Assembly (NCBI GenBank): GCA_023231475.1
Contig: JALJEE010001395.1
Span: 1-44,952, forward strand
Length of the DNA stretch: 44,952 nucleotides
Source: Seison nebaliae
Taxonomy: Eukaryota > Rotifera > Pararotatoria > Seisonacea > Seisonidae
Direction: 5' to 3'
Shown: positions 28,609 to 40,608 of the stretch, piece by piece
Layout: each line of letters opens with the position of its first letter
Numbering within the stretch: the first letter of the stretch is position 1
Made by a program: the position numbers and the translations under genes
Notes under the pieces: generated by a model
What the model was told of the DNA's origin: nothing
Databases searched by the model: none
Seen by the model: only the letters and a program-made list of their open reading frames with translations

Positions 28609-31600
28609 TTAACATAAAATTGAATCGATGTTTGCTTGAGAAATAGCTTCTTCTTTCTTCAATTCCAACTGAGATGTTTGTCGTGTAATCTCTTCTTCCA
28701 ATTTCTCCAAATCCTTCAACTTCAATTCCTCCAACGTGTCTTTCTCTTTCGTATGACGAAGAGCTAAACGACGACGTTGTTCGATAAAACGTTTAGCATT
28801 ATTGGAGAGTAATTCTTTTATTCGTCTCTCTTTCTCTTGTTTCGATTTGATACTTTTGTCAATGTTAATCTTCTTCCTATCTTCCATCGTATCTCTCGCT
28901 TCACTCATTTTGATATTCTGCACATCCTTATCTTGACGACGTTGAAGCATCTTCATCCTCTTATCATGTCGATCATTTAACATTTCTCTTAATAATTGAC
29001 TTTGTTGATTGAGATGTAACAAGAGAATTCCATATCTGTCATTTGTGTGTCGTTGCATGATCTCTTTCCAGTCGACGGATTGAGAATAAATTAAATTCTT
29101 AAACGATTCCGAATGGAATTGCAGATTGGCATATTCATTCTTCCCATCATTCATATTTGTTGTCTGTGAAGATTTTGGTGAGAGAAAATAAAGATATTCG
29201 GAATTGGCGGGAAACAACGGTTTGTTTTGCTTACGACGATTCCTCCTTTCCTTCTCCAACATTGATTCAGTTGCTGCTGTTTGATTCTTCATCATATCAT
29301 GCTTCTCTTTGATTAGACGTCGTTGAAATTGTTCATATTCTATCGATTGTCTCTTCAATAATTTAATATACAATTTATCTTGTTTCAATGAGTCAAATGT
29401 GATAGATTCGAGTTCCACACTCATCTGTTTCTGTTCAGCTGATTCAGCTTCTTTAAATTTCTGTTTATTCTCATCTAAGGCATTCGATTCAGGTATCATC
29501 GATGTGGTTATAGAACGTCGATGATAATTATTCAAAACATGTGATTGATGTTGCCCATCCAACTGAGTTTGTTGTCCACTTAATTTTTTCGTCAATTTTT
29601 CCGAATTTCGACCCAGAATGCTCTGTGGTTGATGATGCGAGTGAGAATGTTGTGATTGTTGAATATTATCACTCAAATTATCTTCAAGAAGATCCATAGT
29701 CGATGGTTGGGATGTTGTTGTAATTTTCTTCTCGACTGCTAATGGATTGTTTAAGGCATTAGCAATTTCACTTAAACCGACCGGTATATATGTACTCAAA
29801 ACGATGTGAATGAAAACGGTGGGCAACGACATTGGAAAATTGGCTTCCGTTCTTAATGAAACGTGTCGATATCCTGCTTGCAATCCATCCAATGGTAAGA
29901 CTCGTTGTCCTATTAATTTATTCGTCTCCTCATATACAGCGATACGTATTACTGCCAAATCAGGCAAAACAATTTTTCGAAATTCGAACGGTTCCTCATT
30001 ATATTGCGGATTTAATCCGTTATTCGGCACCGTCTACATATGAAGAATACAAGAATAAGTAAAAATGAAGAACTTTTGTCTTAAATTCTCTTCGAATAGT
30101 ATCGGTCGGTAATCCATACATATCCACTTCGACGTATGTACCAATCTTCTTATCAGAAAGGAATTGTCCAGAAATTATCTTCAAAAATTCAAAATTGAGA
30201 ATTCTTCAAATTTTATTTAACGTAAGATTAACTTTAATCGAACAATACGCCGCTATTACACCATCGACGGCGCTTTCACTAAATGGATCGAATTGTCGAT
30301 CTTCTCTGATCATAAAATTCGGTTTCAATAAATAACCACAATTGTTGTTATATTCAAATTTGCCTTGATTAATCTGAATACCTAAATCGGGTGTTTGGAA
30401 ATTAAGTGAGACCATTTGACATCCGGCATTCCAAAAAATTTGTGGCATAAAATTGGAGGAATCGACACGACCACCTTTAGGATAAATTCGACTTAATTGT
30501 CTTTTGTTATAACTGGAGAGCATGGATGAAATATTAGTAGAAATGAAAAAGAGAGAAAAGAAAACTTTACAAAATCTACCGGAAATTGCTTCAATAAAGA
30601 GAGTGCCACATTCTCATTGAATGAACTCATTTGGAAATGTAGACTCCTTTCTTCCGAATCGAGAAATGTCTGAAATTTTACTGGTTGAGTGTAATTGACG
30701 AGATCGGAGAGATCCTGATGAATATTTGTTGTTGCACCTGTATATTTATATTTTGACATTAATTCTTCTTCTTGCTCTTTCGTTAATGTACTGTCTTTTT
30801 TCGTATTAGAAATTAATTTCAATCCTTCTCCCATCTTCTTCAACATATTACTCCCATGATGATTCTTTGTAGTTCGTTCATTAGTCAACGAATCATCGAG
30901 ACAATCTAACATGTTATTTCCATTCACATTATTCGTCAGATCATTTCCATTATCATTCGTAGAAATTATTCGATGATTTAATCGACCACTTTCCTCAATC
31001 GTTGTTATCATGTCATTGACATGTTTAACATCCGTTGACGTTCTCATAAAAGATGATGACAATTTTCTAGTGGTTACAGATAGAACTGAATTTGATGTAA
31101 AATTACTATTATTATTTCCATTATTATTATTCGTATTATTATTATTATTATTATTATTTGTGATTGTAGAATTGGAGAATGTTGTTGTTGATGTTTTCGT
31201 GAGTTGAGATGAAGATGAAATGTTGTTGTTGTTTAATGAAGTCGTATTTTCATTTTCATTATCATCATCATCTTCATCATCATCATAATGATCGACTACT
31301 TCACCTTCTTCACCTTCGCCTTGTTCCTCTAATTCTTTCGAACGTTTCGAATTGAAATTTATTGCATTCTTTATTCTCTTGTTTTTTATGAGAATTTTAT
31401 ATTTCAAATCTTCTGGCGATGGTAATGGAACATTCGGTTCCAACGGATATTGCTCCAATGGTTTCGATAACAATTTATCACCAAAACTATCTTTACAATA
31501 TTTCGCCAATTTAAATTGTTGTTTCTTACAACAATGATTCTCAAACGATAAAATAACTGGATATTCTGATGTAACAAATGCCGTTTCGTTAATCGCATAA

Positions 31601-32769
31601 ATAACATCTTTAAATAATATATCTGTACACATCGCTTTTCCATGTGTGATTATCGGTTCCTGATCTTCTCCTTTTCCATCCCAACAATCCAATTCGATAC
31701 AACGACAACCTGCTAATAGAACTTGTCGATACATCTCGACAGAAGATCGTCCACCAAATTGTCTCCCCACCAAATAAGTGTTGTGAGATGAATTAATGAG
31801 ATAATGAGATAAAGGTTTCGTCATATCTTGATAGATTTCGAGTCGATCCAAAAATACAGGTGCATTATCATCCGACATCAAATATTTACAGAATCCATCT
31901 AATCCCAATCGTTCTTTTCGTCGATTCTCTGGATTTGGTTCATACATTTTAATTAATTGTAAAGAATATTCTCGATTATGAAAAGGAAAAAGAATTTCGT
32001 TTAGTCTCGGATCTCTTTGTTTCTCATTCAGGAATTTGACAAGACCATCGATATTTATATAATTCGTTCCCGATGATAAATCGTTAAATAGACTTTGTAT
32101 TTCCGTTCTCGGACAAATTTTATGATACAATTCATAAAATTTATCGAACGTGAATAAATTGACTTCAATATCTTGATTCTTTCCATGTGGCAATCCCAAA
32201 TCTCTTAGACAATTTAATACGATCTTTTCTGTTCGACCAGAAGTGAATGTTCTAGTGATTGAACGAACCGGTATCTTCTCCACAGCATTCAATTGGTGTG
32301 TTATCTTCTTCCAATGTTTCTTCAACCGATCCAACGGACAAATATTACTCACATTTCTATTATGAATAATTAATCGTAATGCATCCATCCATTCTCGACA
32401 TGCGCGTTTATCCTTCGCCGAAAATTGAGTAAATGTCACATTAACTAAATCTGTATTGGAACAGATGGTGAATGTTCTCTCTTCGATATTACCCAATCCT
32501 TCACTCAACGAAAATGTCATTAGTAAATCGTTAATTTTCGGATCAGTTGGTGCACGTCCTTGTCGAACATCAGATATGTGCGAAACATCAAGAAGTTGAC
32601 CTTCTTTGTTAGGACATTTCCAATAAAGGAAGAAACCATATTCATCGACACGCACAAAACAATCGGCCTCGTACATACCGACGCAGTCGTCCCAACGTTC
32701 GAAGACGCCTCCCTTCACCAAACATTTCGGTATCATCTTCTGCCATTTGAAATCAACGAGTTTCGCCAT
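28609..32769 (-). CDS. PLCB4: phospholipase C-beta, PLCB4/norpA type
   Basis: Exons 32769-30566, 30512-30233, 30178-30074 and 30033-28609 give 1337 aa. The introns are 53, 54 and 40 nt. The start [14 protein letters not shown] matches the N-terminus of PLCB4, so it was preferred to the ATG 33 bp upstream. Order of parts: PH-like domain (about 1-140), EF hands, X domain with catalytic SSHNTYL (His329) and ITHGKAM (His376), a long acidic and Asn-rich X-Y linker, Y domain ([18 protein letters not shown]), C2 domain ([26 protein letters not shown]), and the long Gq-binding C-terminal coiled coil. It hydrolyses PIP2 to IP3 and diacylglycerol downstream of Gq, in phototransduction in flies. It is transcribed towards the ATPase gene. 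Confidence 0.95.
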
Positions 32770-34676
32770 TTTGTGTATAGACGAATAATGGGAAACTTCC
32801 AAGAATCTTATTTGATAGATATTAGGACGAGAGACTTTTAATCATTCTTCGACTTCAATCCCCAAAAATTTATTGTGATTTTTATTTCTTTCGTTCATTC
32901 GCAATTCATCCACTTCGGTATAATCTTTAACGAAACATTCTTTAGGAAGATTATTAATATAACATTTTCAGATTCCGTAGAAAGTGGAAATATAGTTCTG
33001 GAACATTCATCCTTCTTTATGAATGCTAATGAATGTGTATTATTTTTATTATAATTATATTTCCAAAACTATCTAGAGAAATGATTTGTTGACAGCTCTC
33101 GGATAATAAATTTTTTCTCCTTATTTTCACTTTCCGCTTTTCGGACATTTCTGTTCTCAAATTTACTTTCCATCCATGAGTAAGCAACATTTACAGGAAG
33201 TACTTTGTTACTTTATTTCCTTTTTTCAAATTGTTTTTTCGCTTTCTGAACAATTCTTTTAGTTACATTAATTCTCACAAAGTTAATCTCGAGTATTTAT
33301 ATAAACTTATTTGAGGCTAATTTCTTGTTTACAATTATCGATTATATATCGATTATTTTATATATATATTATATATTACCGATGACAATATAAATTGTTT
33401 TCATGTTTCTTAATAACGAATTAGAACCTTAAAATAATTGAAGTGTCCGAAAGTGAGAAAAAAGAAAAATTTGCCGAAACTGCAATTAAAAGAATGAAAC
33501 CGTCCGAAATAAGAAAAGAGAAAGAACATATATTTGTGTTCTGGAAGGAATAAGTTTTGTCCGCTATGGAATGTCCGACAACGTAATTTTCTTTTTCGAT
33601 TCCATACATACAATCAATCACACGAACATAATTCTCTATCATCGATTGATGAAAGGATGAGTGATATGTAACACATTTATTAGTAGTTCTATGCATTCTC
33701 CATCCCAGATAATGCATTCATAGAATGTAATTATTGCCAATCAGTACGAAAGTTCAAAAAATGGAAGAATCGAAATTTGGAAAAGAAACCTTAAAACGCT
33801 TAATGACCATCTTGATATTATTTTCCAATGAAAATATAATATTAATTTCTAATCAAATATTTAGACATTCCAATTTATCATAAAAGTGCTGTAAGAATTG
33901 AATTAATAAATGTACATATTTAATAATCAAGAAGCATTTCATATTAGAATTTTTTAAAAATACCACATTATTTTTACAATTTTTCTTTTGCTTCATTAAT
34001 ATTCTTATCTGACATTATTTCGGAATGAGCATTATGAAAGAATGAGCATTAACATTCTTAAAAATAAAACGAGATTCAATTAATAAATAATCACTCAACA
34101 AGTTGAAGTAATTGAACTTCTCTAAATTAGACAAGTGAACTTCGAATGAATAAATTATGTGGAATTGTACCATTGAAAAAAAATGAGCATATTCATAAAA
34201 AACGGATGATTGGAAAATAAATTTCGACAATACACAAGATATTCCTGTGATTAAGAGGGCGAATTTGTGTATGGAAGAAATGGAATAAGCGTAGGATAAA
34301 TTTTATTACAATTAGAAAAGATCTTCCTCCAAATGTCTTATTTTACAATAACCGACTACAATAATTCATCAGCGCACAGCTTTCCCTACATACACATACC
34401 ACCACATGCTACATGAAATATATAAAAATAACATACACTGACATACAGACAGACACAGACACAGACATATACACACACAAACATAGCATATGTCATAGAA
34501 TATATGCAAATTGTTTAACAATTAATAAGTTCTTCCTAATAACAATATGCCGTAATAGAATTATAAATTAAAATTATTATATTTTTTCTGAAAATTTCTT
34601 CTCTCCTCTTTTCTCCTTCCTCCAATCCCGTTAATATTCAAAGGAGAATATATAACCATCTTATTTCATATATCCA
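32770..34676. other. upstream region of PLC-beta, mostly non-coding
   Basis: No convincing gene. Short open frames at 33410-33717 and 34015-34230 are within chance for this composition. Words of the type TTCGGACATTTC recur near 33135, 33445, 33500 and 33568. A GACA/CA-rich microsatellite occupies about 34428-34480. Confidence 0.5.
34428..34480. repeat. ACAGACA / CA-rich microsatellite
   Basis: Imperfect repeats of GACA and CA units (CATACAGACAGACACAGACA) on the plus strand. Simple-sequence DNA in a non-coding stretch. Confidence 0.8.
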
Positions 34677-34985
34677 CTACACATATGTCCATCGTTTGAA
34701 TGTTTTTGAATTGACCTGGACAATTTTCCAACCAGACTGATATTCCTGATATTGCCATAAAATATGTTGTCATTTATCATCAAGTAATTTTATGTATGTT
34801 ACATCTCCATTGGATTCAAATTGATCATTATTTAGATTTAGTACAGAACATAATGTGTTGTTTTGACCAAGATTCTTAATGGGATTATTTGACGATATTT
34901 TATTCCGTTCATTGCTGGAAATCATCGAAATTCTATTTGTGAAATGTCCAATTAAGCTATTGCTACGATGTTCGAAATGTCCGAC
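34677..34985 (-). pseudogene. unidentified coding-like segment with internal TGA
   Basis: Minus-strand reading from about 34985 is open through VGHFEHRSNSLIGHFTNR and TLCSVLNLNNDQFESNGD to YIKLLDDK. It meets TGA at 34770-34772 and continues with QHILWQYQEYQSGWKIVQVN before a TAG at 34677. Amino-acid composition (four Trp downstream of the stop, few biased runs) looks coding. Either the TGA is a nonsense change from TGG in a relic gene, or a 62-nt intron from GTAACA to ATATCAG removes it. The first ATG is at 34925. No family recognised. Confidence 0.3.
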
Positions 34986-37457
34986 GAGAAAAATGTTTTA
35001 TGGAAACGAATTATTAAATAGGAAATCAGACTACATCTCATGAGGAATAACAATTGTAATTGAGTATGTATAAAAAGCTTTAACTATAATTATTTCAGTG
35101 CGTATCTAGAAAATAAGTAATGGATAGAGAGAATGATCCGTCAGGAGGTGACTTGTAAAGACATTAAATAATGTTGATAAATAAAGAATATGGAATAAAA
35201 CAATAAGATGGCAGTGAACGAATAATCTCCCATGCAAGGATTGAAATACAGAATTTGTTTGAAAAAACGAGAAGTTGAAGGAACGTTGCCCATCCTTAAT
35301 GCGAATGATACATACGATTAATTGCTTGCTTTTTTCTAATACTCATATTATTCTATGGAAATAAATGAATTCATCCGACATCCTTCCACATAATTTAACA
35401 TGCGGAAGCAATGTTATTTCGAATGGCGTGTTAACGAATGTAAATATTGTAAACGAGCAGCACATTCCAACTAGAAGAAATGTAGCGTACTAATGAAATT
35501 CATATATGTATGAATTCACAAGAAATGCAGATAAGTATTGCGCATGTTTTTCAAGAAAGATGACACAGAAATTGCATGACATCCAACATCGAACAAGTCG
35601 ACTCGACTTATGTAAATCGGTTATCTGAATATTATAATCATAATTTCAGCAACAGGTACGATCCATGAATTCGAAAGAATAGGACTCCAATTTTCTTAAT
35701 TTCATGGGGAAAAAATTCAGAAATTTTTAAGAGTTCCTATCAGAGGTATAACGACAATTGATTCAAGATCAGATCGCAATCTAACATTAACTAAACCGTT
35801 TAGGCTTAGTTTAGTTTGGGCTTTCCAAAATGGACGAAACCTGGTTTTGTCCTAAAATTTCAATTTGTGGAAACAAATTATTATCTGATTGAAAATTTCA
35901 TTTAGTAGTGAGGCGTACGTGGTGAAATCATCACCCTCACAACATCTCACAAAGGAACCTCATATAAGGAACAATAATCATATATAATATATGATTAAAG
36001 TTGATGAGGATACCGGATGAAAAGTATAATTATTTAATGTTTATGTACGTCGCATAATGAAATAAAATAAAATTGAACGACATTCCAATAGTATAACTGC
36101 AGAAAGGAATGTTTTAATGAAGTGGAACTTCATGGAATTCTTTTGTCTATTAAGTTATTTATGAGAATATAACTATATTATACATTATAATGCAGTATAT
36201 GACGGATTGATATAGACCTTATTATTAAGATTATATTATTATATAACATGGAAATTTATGTTCACCATATTATTATTTTTCCTTCAGTCTAAAATCAAAT
36301 TTTATTTGTTATGATCAAAATTATGATTATGATCATATATTTTAAATTTAAATCTAATGTTAGATAGATATTATATAAAAACTAAAAATATTCAATAAGA
36401 TACATTCGATCATTATTAAAAATTATTTTCGTGAATGAGAAATAACGTGAAAGAAAATATAAATCTTTATTGGAACAATTAATTTAAAAAATTTTCTCCA
36501 ATTGAAACTATAAATTCTTACTCGAATTTTATCAAAATTCATAAGATATTGCATCCTTGTTAAACATCTTTCAACTGTATATAAATATATTTAGTTTTTC
36601 TACAATGGAGACTTGTGAGATAATCGATTAAAAAACATTTGAAAAATGATTGAAAGTTTCTGAATCTTAAATTTTTATGCCATCTTGAAAATATTTTATG
36701 AGCGATATATTACACGAAGAGAATTATTCAGTGTATTAGTCAATTGTTTTGTTTGTGCATATTTCGTATGTGTTTTTACAATTGTTAATATTCTTACAAT
36801 ATTATATATTATATTGAATATTCATACATTACAATTATTGTTAGATTTTTAATAAATATATGAGAATGGAATAAGAGAAATAATGTCATAAAATGGAGAC
36901 TTTTTATTCTCAGACGATTTGAGAATTCCTATCGTTAAAATGATCATATAACAAATAATATATTTCAGTTTTAATTCGACGATTGGTTCAATTAAAAAAA
37001 ATAATTTCTAATATAAACATAGATTCTGATGAATAACGTTGATGTAGTTCGATGACTACAGGTAATTTAGATATTTACATTAATTACTTCGTCCGTAAAA
37101 GGAAGAATGTGATAATTGAGATAATATTTATTTAAATATCATACAAATATGCAAGTGAACTCAATAAAATATAATGTCACATATCGTCTCTTTTGATTAT
37201 TCTAGTGAGTCGAAATTATGCAGTAATTATGATCTATCCAAAAGGGAATTAGCCTCATAATATTTCGATGGAAGATGCAGAATATATCTCTTTCGATGGA
37301 AAGGGAGAAAAAGTAGAATATGTGAATAGTTCGTGAAATAGAAGAATTAGGATGAATTAATTATGAAAAGGAAGAGAATAGATAATTAATTCAGAGGGAA
37401 TGAATTCTACTGAACATCGAATAATAAAAATATTTACATTTACAAAAATTTTTCAAT
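34986..37457. other. long AT-rich intergenic region
   Basis: 2.5 kb between the preceding segment and the KDM6 3' end. I see no gene, tRNA or clear repeat. Small inverted pieces (for example ATATAATATATGATT near 35980) are expected from composition. It may hold regulatory sequence for PLC-beta or be spacer. Confidence 0.45.
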
Positions 37458-39668
37458 TTATGAGATGTGATTATCTAATGTATCAACCATCTTCAACGAT
37501 TTATCTTCCGATCTTCGTCTTTTCAACGAATTCCCTTGACTCTCATGAATAATATCGTTCTCCAATAAATCTGTTTCGGATGATAAAGTCGAAGAGATTG
37601 TTGAGTCATTGGAATCTGAGGATGATTCATTCGAATCAGATGATGAAGCATCGGATGATGATGATGATGAACATGATGACGATGAGGATGATCGTGTTGC
37701 TGATGAAACATCAGAATAATCAATAATTTCGTCAATTCGTCTTATATCAGATGAGTCAGTTGCCACTCTATTTTCTCTCGAAGATGATTCTTCTTCTGGT
37801 GATGATTCATTTTCTTTTAATGATTCCCCAAGATCATCATCGACTGTACTCTTTACTTTTCCAGATGGTAAATTAGTGAAACGGAATAAATTAGTTAATT
37901 TATCTTTACTCATTTGAACAGAAGATTGTGTTGTCGTCATTTCTTTTGATGATGTACTCTCAGTCTCTTGATACATGGAGAAGGAGTCGTATATTGACTT
38001 TAATGATTCAATAGAATATTCTTGCAGAATGGTTATCTTATCAATCGATACATAGAAGAGAACACAGGAAGAACAAAGTACAATATAACGATTCTTGTCT
38101 AATAATTGTGGTATTTTCTTCTTCATATTTGGTTGGACGACAATGTGACATTCTTTCGTTATAAAAAGAATATTGAATACTTCTGATTCACAAATTAAAC
38201 AGAAATTGGCTGGATCTCCTTTCTCTCTGATTTGTTTTTTGATTGGAATGTTGGCACTTCGCCCAATAGATAAACATTCTAATGAATGTTTTAAAGATAC
38301 GTAAAGAATATATTTGAGCATTAAATATAATTGCATATCTGAAATGAAAAAATCAGTTGCTGCTGCCCAACATAATTGAATCATTGGAACTATTGATTTG
38401 TAATTGAAGTTACGATTAAATTCATATCGTTCAACTGAGACAAATAACTGGCGAAATGAGAATGGTGCAACATTCCATGCAATATTGTTACACCAACCGT
38501 TAGCTTGAACCCAATGAACACATCCACTATTTATCCATACTAAATCACCTGGTCGCTGGACGAAATGTACAACGGGAATCTTTTCCTCTTCCAACTCCTT
38601 CACATTTGGCCACCACGACCCCGACAAATAATCAATTTTCCTCTCGTTACACATGCGACAAATGGCTGGCCAAAACTCGAAAGGAATTGCAAACCATTCA
38701 CAATCACCAGGACCAGCATTGACATTAACTGCACAACAATTTAAATTTTCCTGGTGAGCCGGTGTCCTCGATCCAGGAACTTTCATGTATAATTGAAGAG
38801 AATTCATTCCGAGAACTGTGTGGTCCAAATGAGATAATAAATTCGATTCATGAAATAATCGTAAAAATGAAGGTAATTTTTGAATTTCGTCTAATTGTCT
38901 TCCCCATGTCTTTCCATCCGACAAATCGACATTAGTCCCAAATTTTAACCATTTCACATTCTCAGATTCATCAGAATTGTTATTCGACTCAGTTTCGGTT
39001 GTGGAATTTTTCTGTCGATTTCTTTTCATTTGTAAAAATTCGAGAAGAGAACAAGATTGGTAAGAAGAATATTTTTCGATTGTCGACATTGTTCGTGAAC
39101 TGTCGCAATGCCAACGATCTTTAATGAGTTCTTCGTTTGAGTTAAAAGAAAAATTTATATTTCCACGTTGCTTTATCTGATGTCGTACTTCCAAATGTTG
39201 CTGTGGTGCATTTTTCAGGAGTGATTTTGTTGAAAATAATTCCAAATCGATATTACAATGTTCTATCAAATTCTTAACTATACACATTTCTAAATTTAAT
39301 AATTTCTTTTGGAGAATATTGGAATAGACATCTTTTTTCTTTTCAATGAACAAAACCGGACAATTATCATATAAAGATATTTTATTCTTTCCAGATGTTT
39401 GATTATATGAATTAAATTTTTTGTTAATCAACGGTTCTTCTTTCTTCGGCAATAGAACTGAAGGTAATATTCGTAACGTTGGAAATTTGATATGTTGCAA
39501 ATTTTCTAATAATTCTGCCTCTCCAGTTGTCGTGGACAATTCATCAAGAAATCCTACAAATTGCTTATGTTCCTGTTCAATTATTCGATCGATTTCAGTC
39601 GATTTTTTTGGCGATAGAAACAAGTTTATTAATCTCCTTTGAAATTTCTTTAAATCTCTCTCGTCCAT
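37458..39668 (-). CDS. KDM6: KDM6-type (UTX/JMJD3) H3K27 demethylase
   Basis: A single exon of 736 aa. The JmjC domain (about residues 238-410) contains PGSRTPAHQENLNC, giving iron ligands His305 and Glu307. It also contains SGCVHWVQANGWCNNIAWN, with His385 exactly 80 residues on, as in UTX. The FVQRPGDLVWIN segment is diagnostic for KDM6. The C-terminal GATA-like zinc domain has CLIC and CSSC pairs. It removes H3K27me2/3 using Fe(II) and 2-oxoglutarate in the nucleus. The N-terminal TPR repeats of UTX are absent, as in JMJD3-like proteins, unless they lie in unrecognised upstream exons. The last 150 residues are Ser/Asp/Glu-rich and probably disordered. The start codon lies 90 bp after the RPB7 stop. 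Confidence 0.94.
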   Translation of the reverse strand: MDERDLKKFQRRLINLFLSPKKSTEIDRIIEQEHKQFVGFLDELSTTTGEAELLENLQHIKFPTLRILPSVLLPKKEEPLINKKFNSYNQTSGKNKISLYDNCPVLFIEKKKDVYSNILQKKLLNLEMCIVKNLIEHCNIDLELFSTKSLLKNAPQQHLEVRHQIKQRGNINFSFNSNEELIKDRWHCDSSRTMSTIEKYSSYQSCSLLEFLQMKRNRQKNSTTETESNNNSDESENVKWLKFGTNVDLSDGKTWGRQLDEIQKLPSFLRLFHESNLLSHLDHTVLGMNSLQLYMKVPGSRTPAHQENLNCCAVNVNAGPGDCEWFAIPFEFWPAICRMCNERKIDYLSGSWWPNVKELEEEKIPVVHFVQRPGDLVWINSGCVHWVQANGWCNNIAWNVAPFSFRQLFVSVERYEFNRNFNYKSIVPMIQLCWAAATDFFISDMQLYLMLKYILYVSLKHSLECLSIGRSANIPIKKQIREKGDPANFCLICESEVFNILFITKECHIVVQPNMKKKIPQLLDKNRYIVLCSSCVLFYVSIDKITILQEYSIESLKSIYDSFSMYQETESTSSKEMTTTQSSVQMSKDKLTNLFRFTNLPSGKVKSTVDDDLGESLKENESSPEEESSSRENRVATDSSDIRRIDEIIDYSDVSSATRSSSSSSCSSSSSSDASSSDSNESSSDSNDSTISSTLSSETDLLENDIIHESQGNSLKRRRSEDKSLKMVDTLDNHIS

Positions 39669-39758
39669 TATTCAGAAAACAATTAAATCTATTAACAATA
39701 AAAAAATATAAGAAAATTTGAAAAAAAAGCAAATTTATGTGAATAAGGAAAAATAGAA

Positions 39759-40277
39759 TTATTCGAAAGCACCAAGATGATCAGCCATAATCGACCCGAT
39801 TGCGGCTATTTCTGTCGCATCAATTCTAGAGCCAATAATTCTCACTCGAATTACGTCACTTTGCTTGATGGAAGTGTCATCTTCTTTACTCTTATAAGTT
39901 GGAGGATTGGATTCGCAATTGAAATCCATTTCTGGTGGTATATTATGACGTGAAATAAAGCATTGGAATGGTCCAATATCCACAAAGATACCCACTTTAT
40001 TCAATTGAGTCACTACTCCATCAAATACTTCTCCTTTGAATGGTCGGAAAACGATAGCTTTATATTTCACTGGATAGACGACGAAGCCTCGTGACGGTTG
40101 AATTTTACCTGCTCCAATCTTTTCGATCGATGTCACTGCAATAATATAACCAAATTTCCCTGAACATGTACCTTCTACTTCAACCATCAACTTTTCTCGT
40201 ACTTTCTCCAAAATGTCCGCCCCGAAATACATGGGATGTAAGAGTACCTCATGTTTCAATAAGATTCGAAAAAACAT
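39759..40277 (-). CDS. POLR2G: RNA polymerase II subunit RPB7
   Basis: A single exon of 172 aa, the exact family length. The start [15 protein letters not shown] aligns with the conserved MFYHISLEHEILLHP, so the 34-codon in-frame upstream extension was rejected. The tip domain has [15 protein letters not shown] and [20 protein letters not shown]. The C-terminal OB/S1 domain has [15 protein letters not shown] and CFISRHNIP. With RPB4 it forms the stalk of Pol II that contacts nascent RNA and initiation factors. It is followed after 90 bp by KDM6 on the same strand and preceded by ATP1B, suggesting a close-packed run. Confidence 0.97.
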   Translation of the reverse strand: MFFRILLKHEVLLHPMYFGADILEKVREKLMVEVEGTCSGKFGYIIAVTSIEKIGAGKIQPSRGFVVYPVKYKAIVFRPFKGEVFDGVVTQLNKVGIFVDIGPFQCFISRHNIPPEMDFNCESNPPTYKSKEDDTSIKQSDVIRVRIIGSRIDATEIAAIGSIMADHLGAFE

Positions 40278-40608
40278 TATTTCATCAAGAAAAATTGGAG
40301 AATTTTTAATTCCACCAATTGTCCCAAAATTTAATGAGGAAAATGCTCTGGAAAACTGTTTTTGAGGCTGAAAATTCAAAAAGAAAACTTTTCAATATCT
40401 TTTCTCTAAAATATTTGGAAAAGTTACCTAAAACTTTTGGATGCATTTACGAATGAAAAATGAAAGAAAGCTGATGAAACGAATGAGACAAAATTTATTC
40501 ATATTAAAATGGAAAAATATAAAATATATATATGTATTGGAATGTGAATGAGAAATGCATATGAAATGTTGTGTGTATATAAAACAGAATGGATTGAGAT
40601 TAAAATAA

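Noticed and set aside
33410..33717. Two overlapping minus-strand frames of 67 and 98 codons
   Set aside because: Length is within chance for this size and composition, and there is no motif beyond repeated CGGACATTTC words.
37523..37735. His-rich minus-strand frame in another register of KDM6
   Set aside because: Arises from the GAT/GATG-rich repeats that encode the Ser/Asp tail of KDM6.
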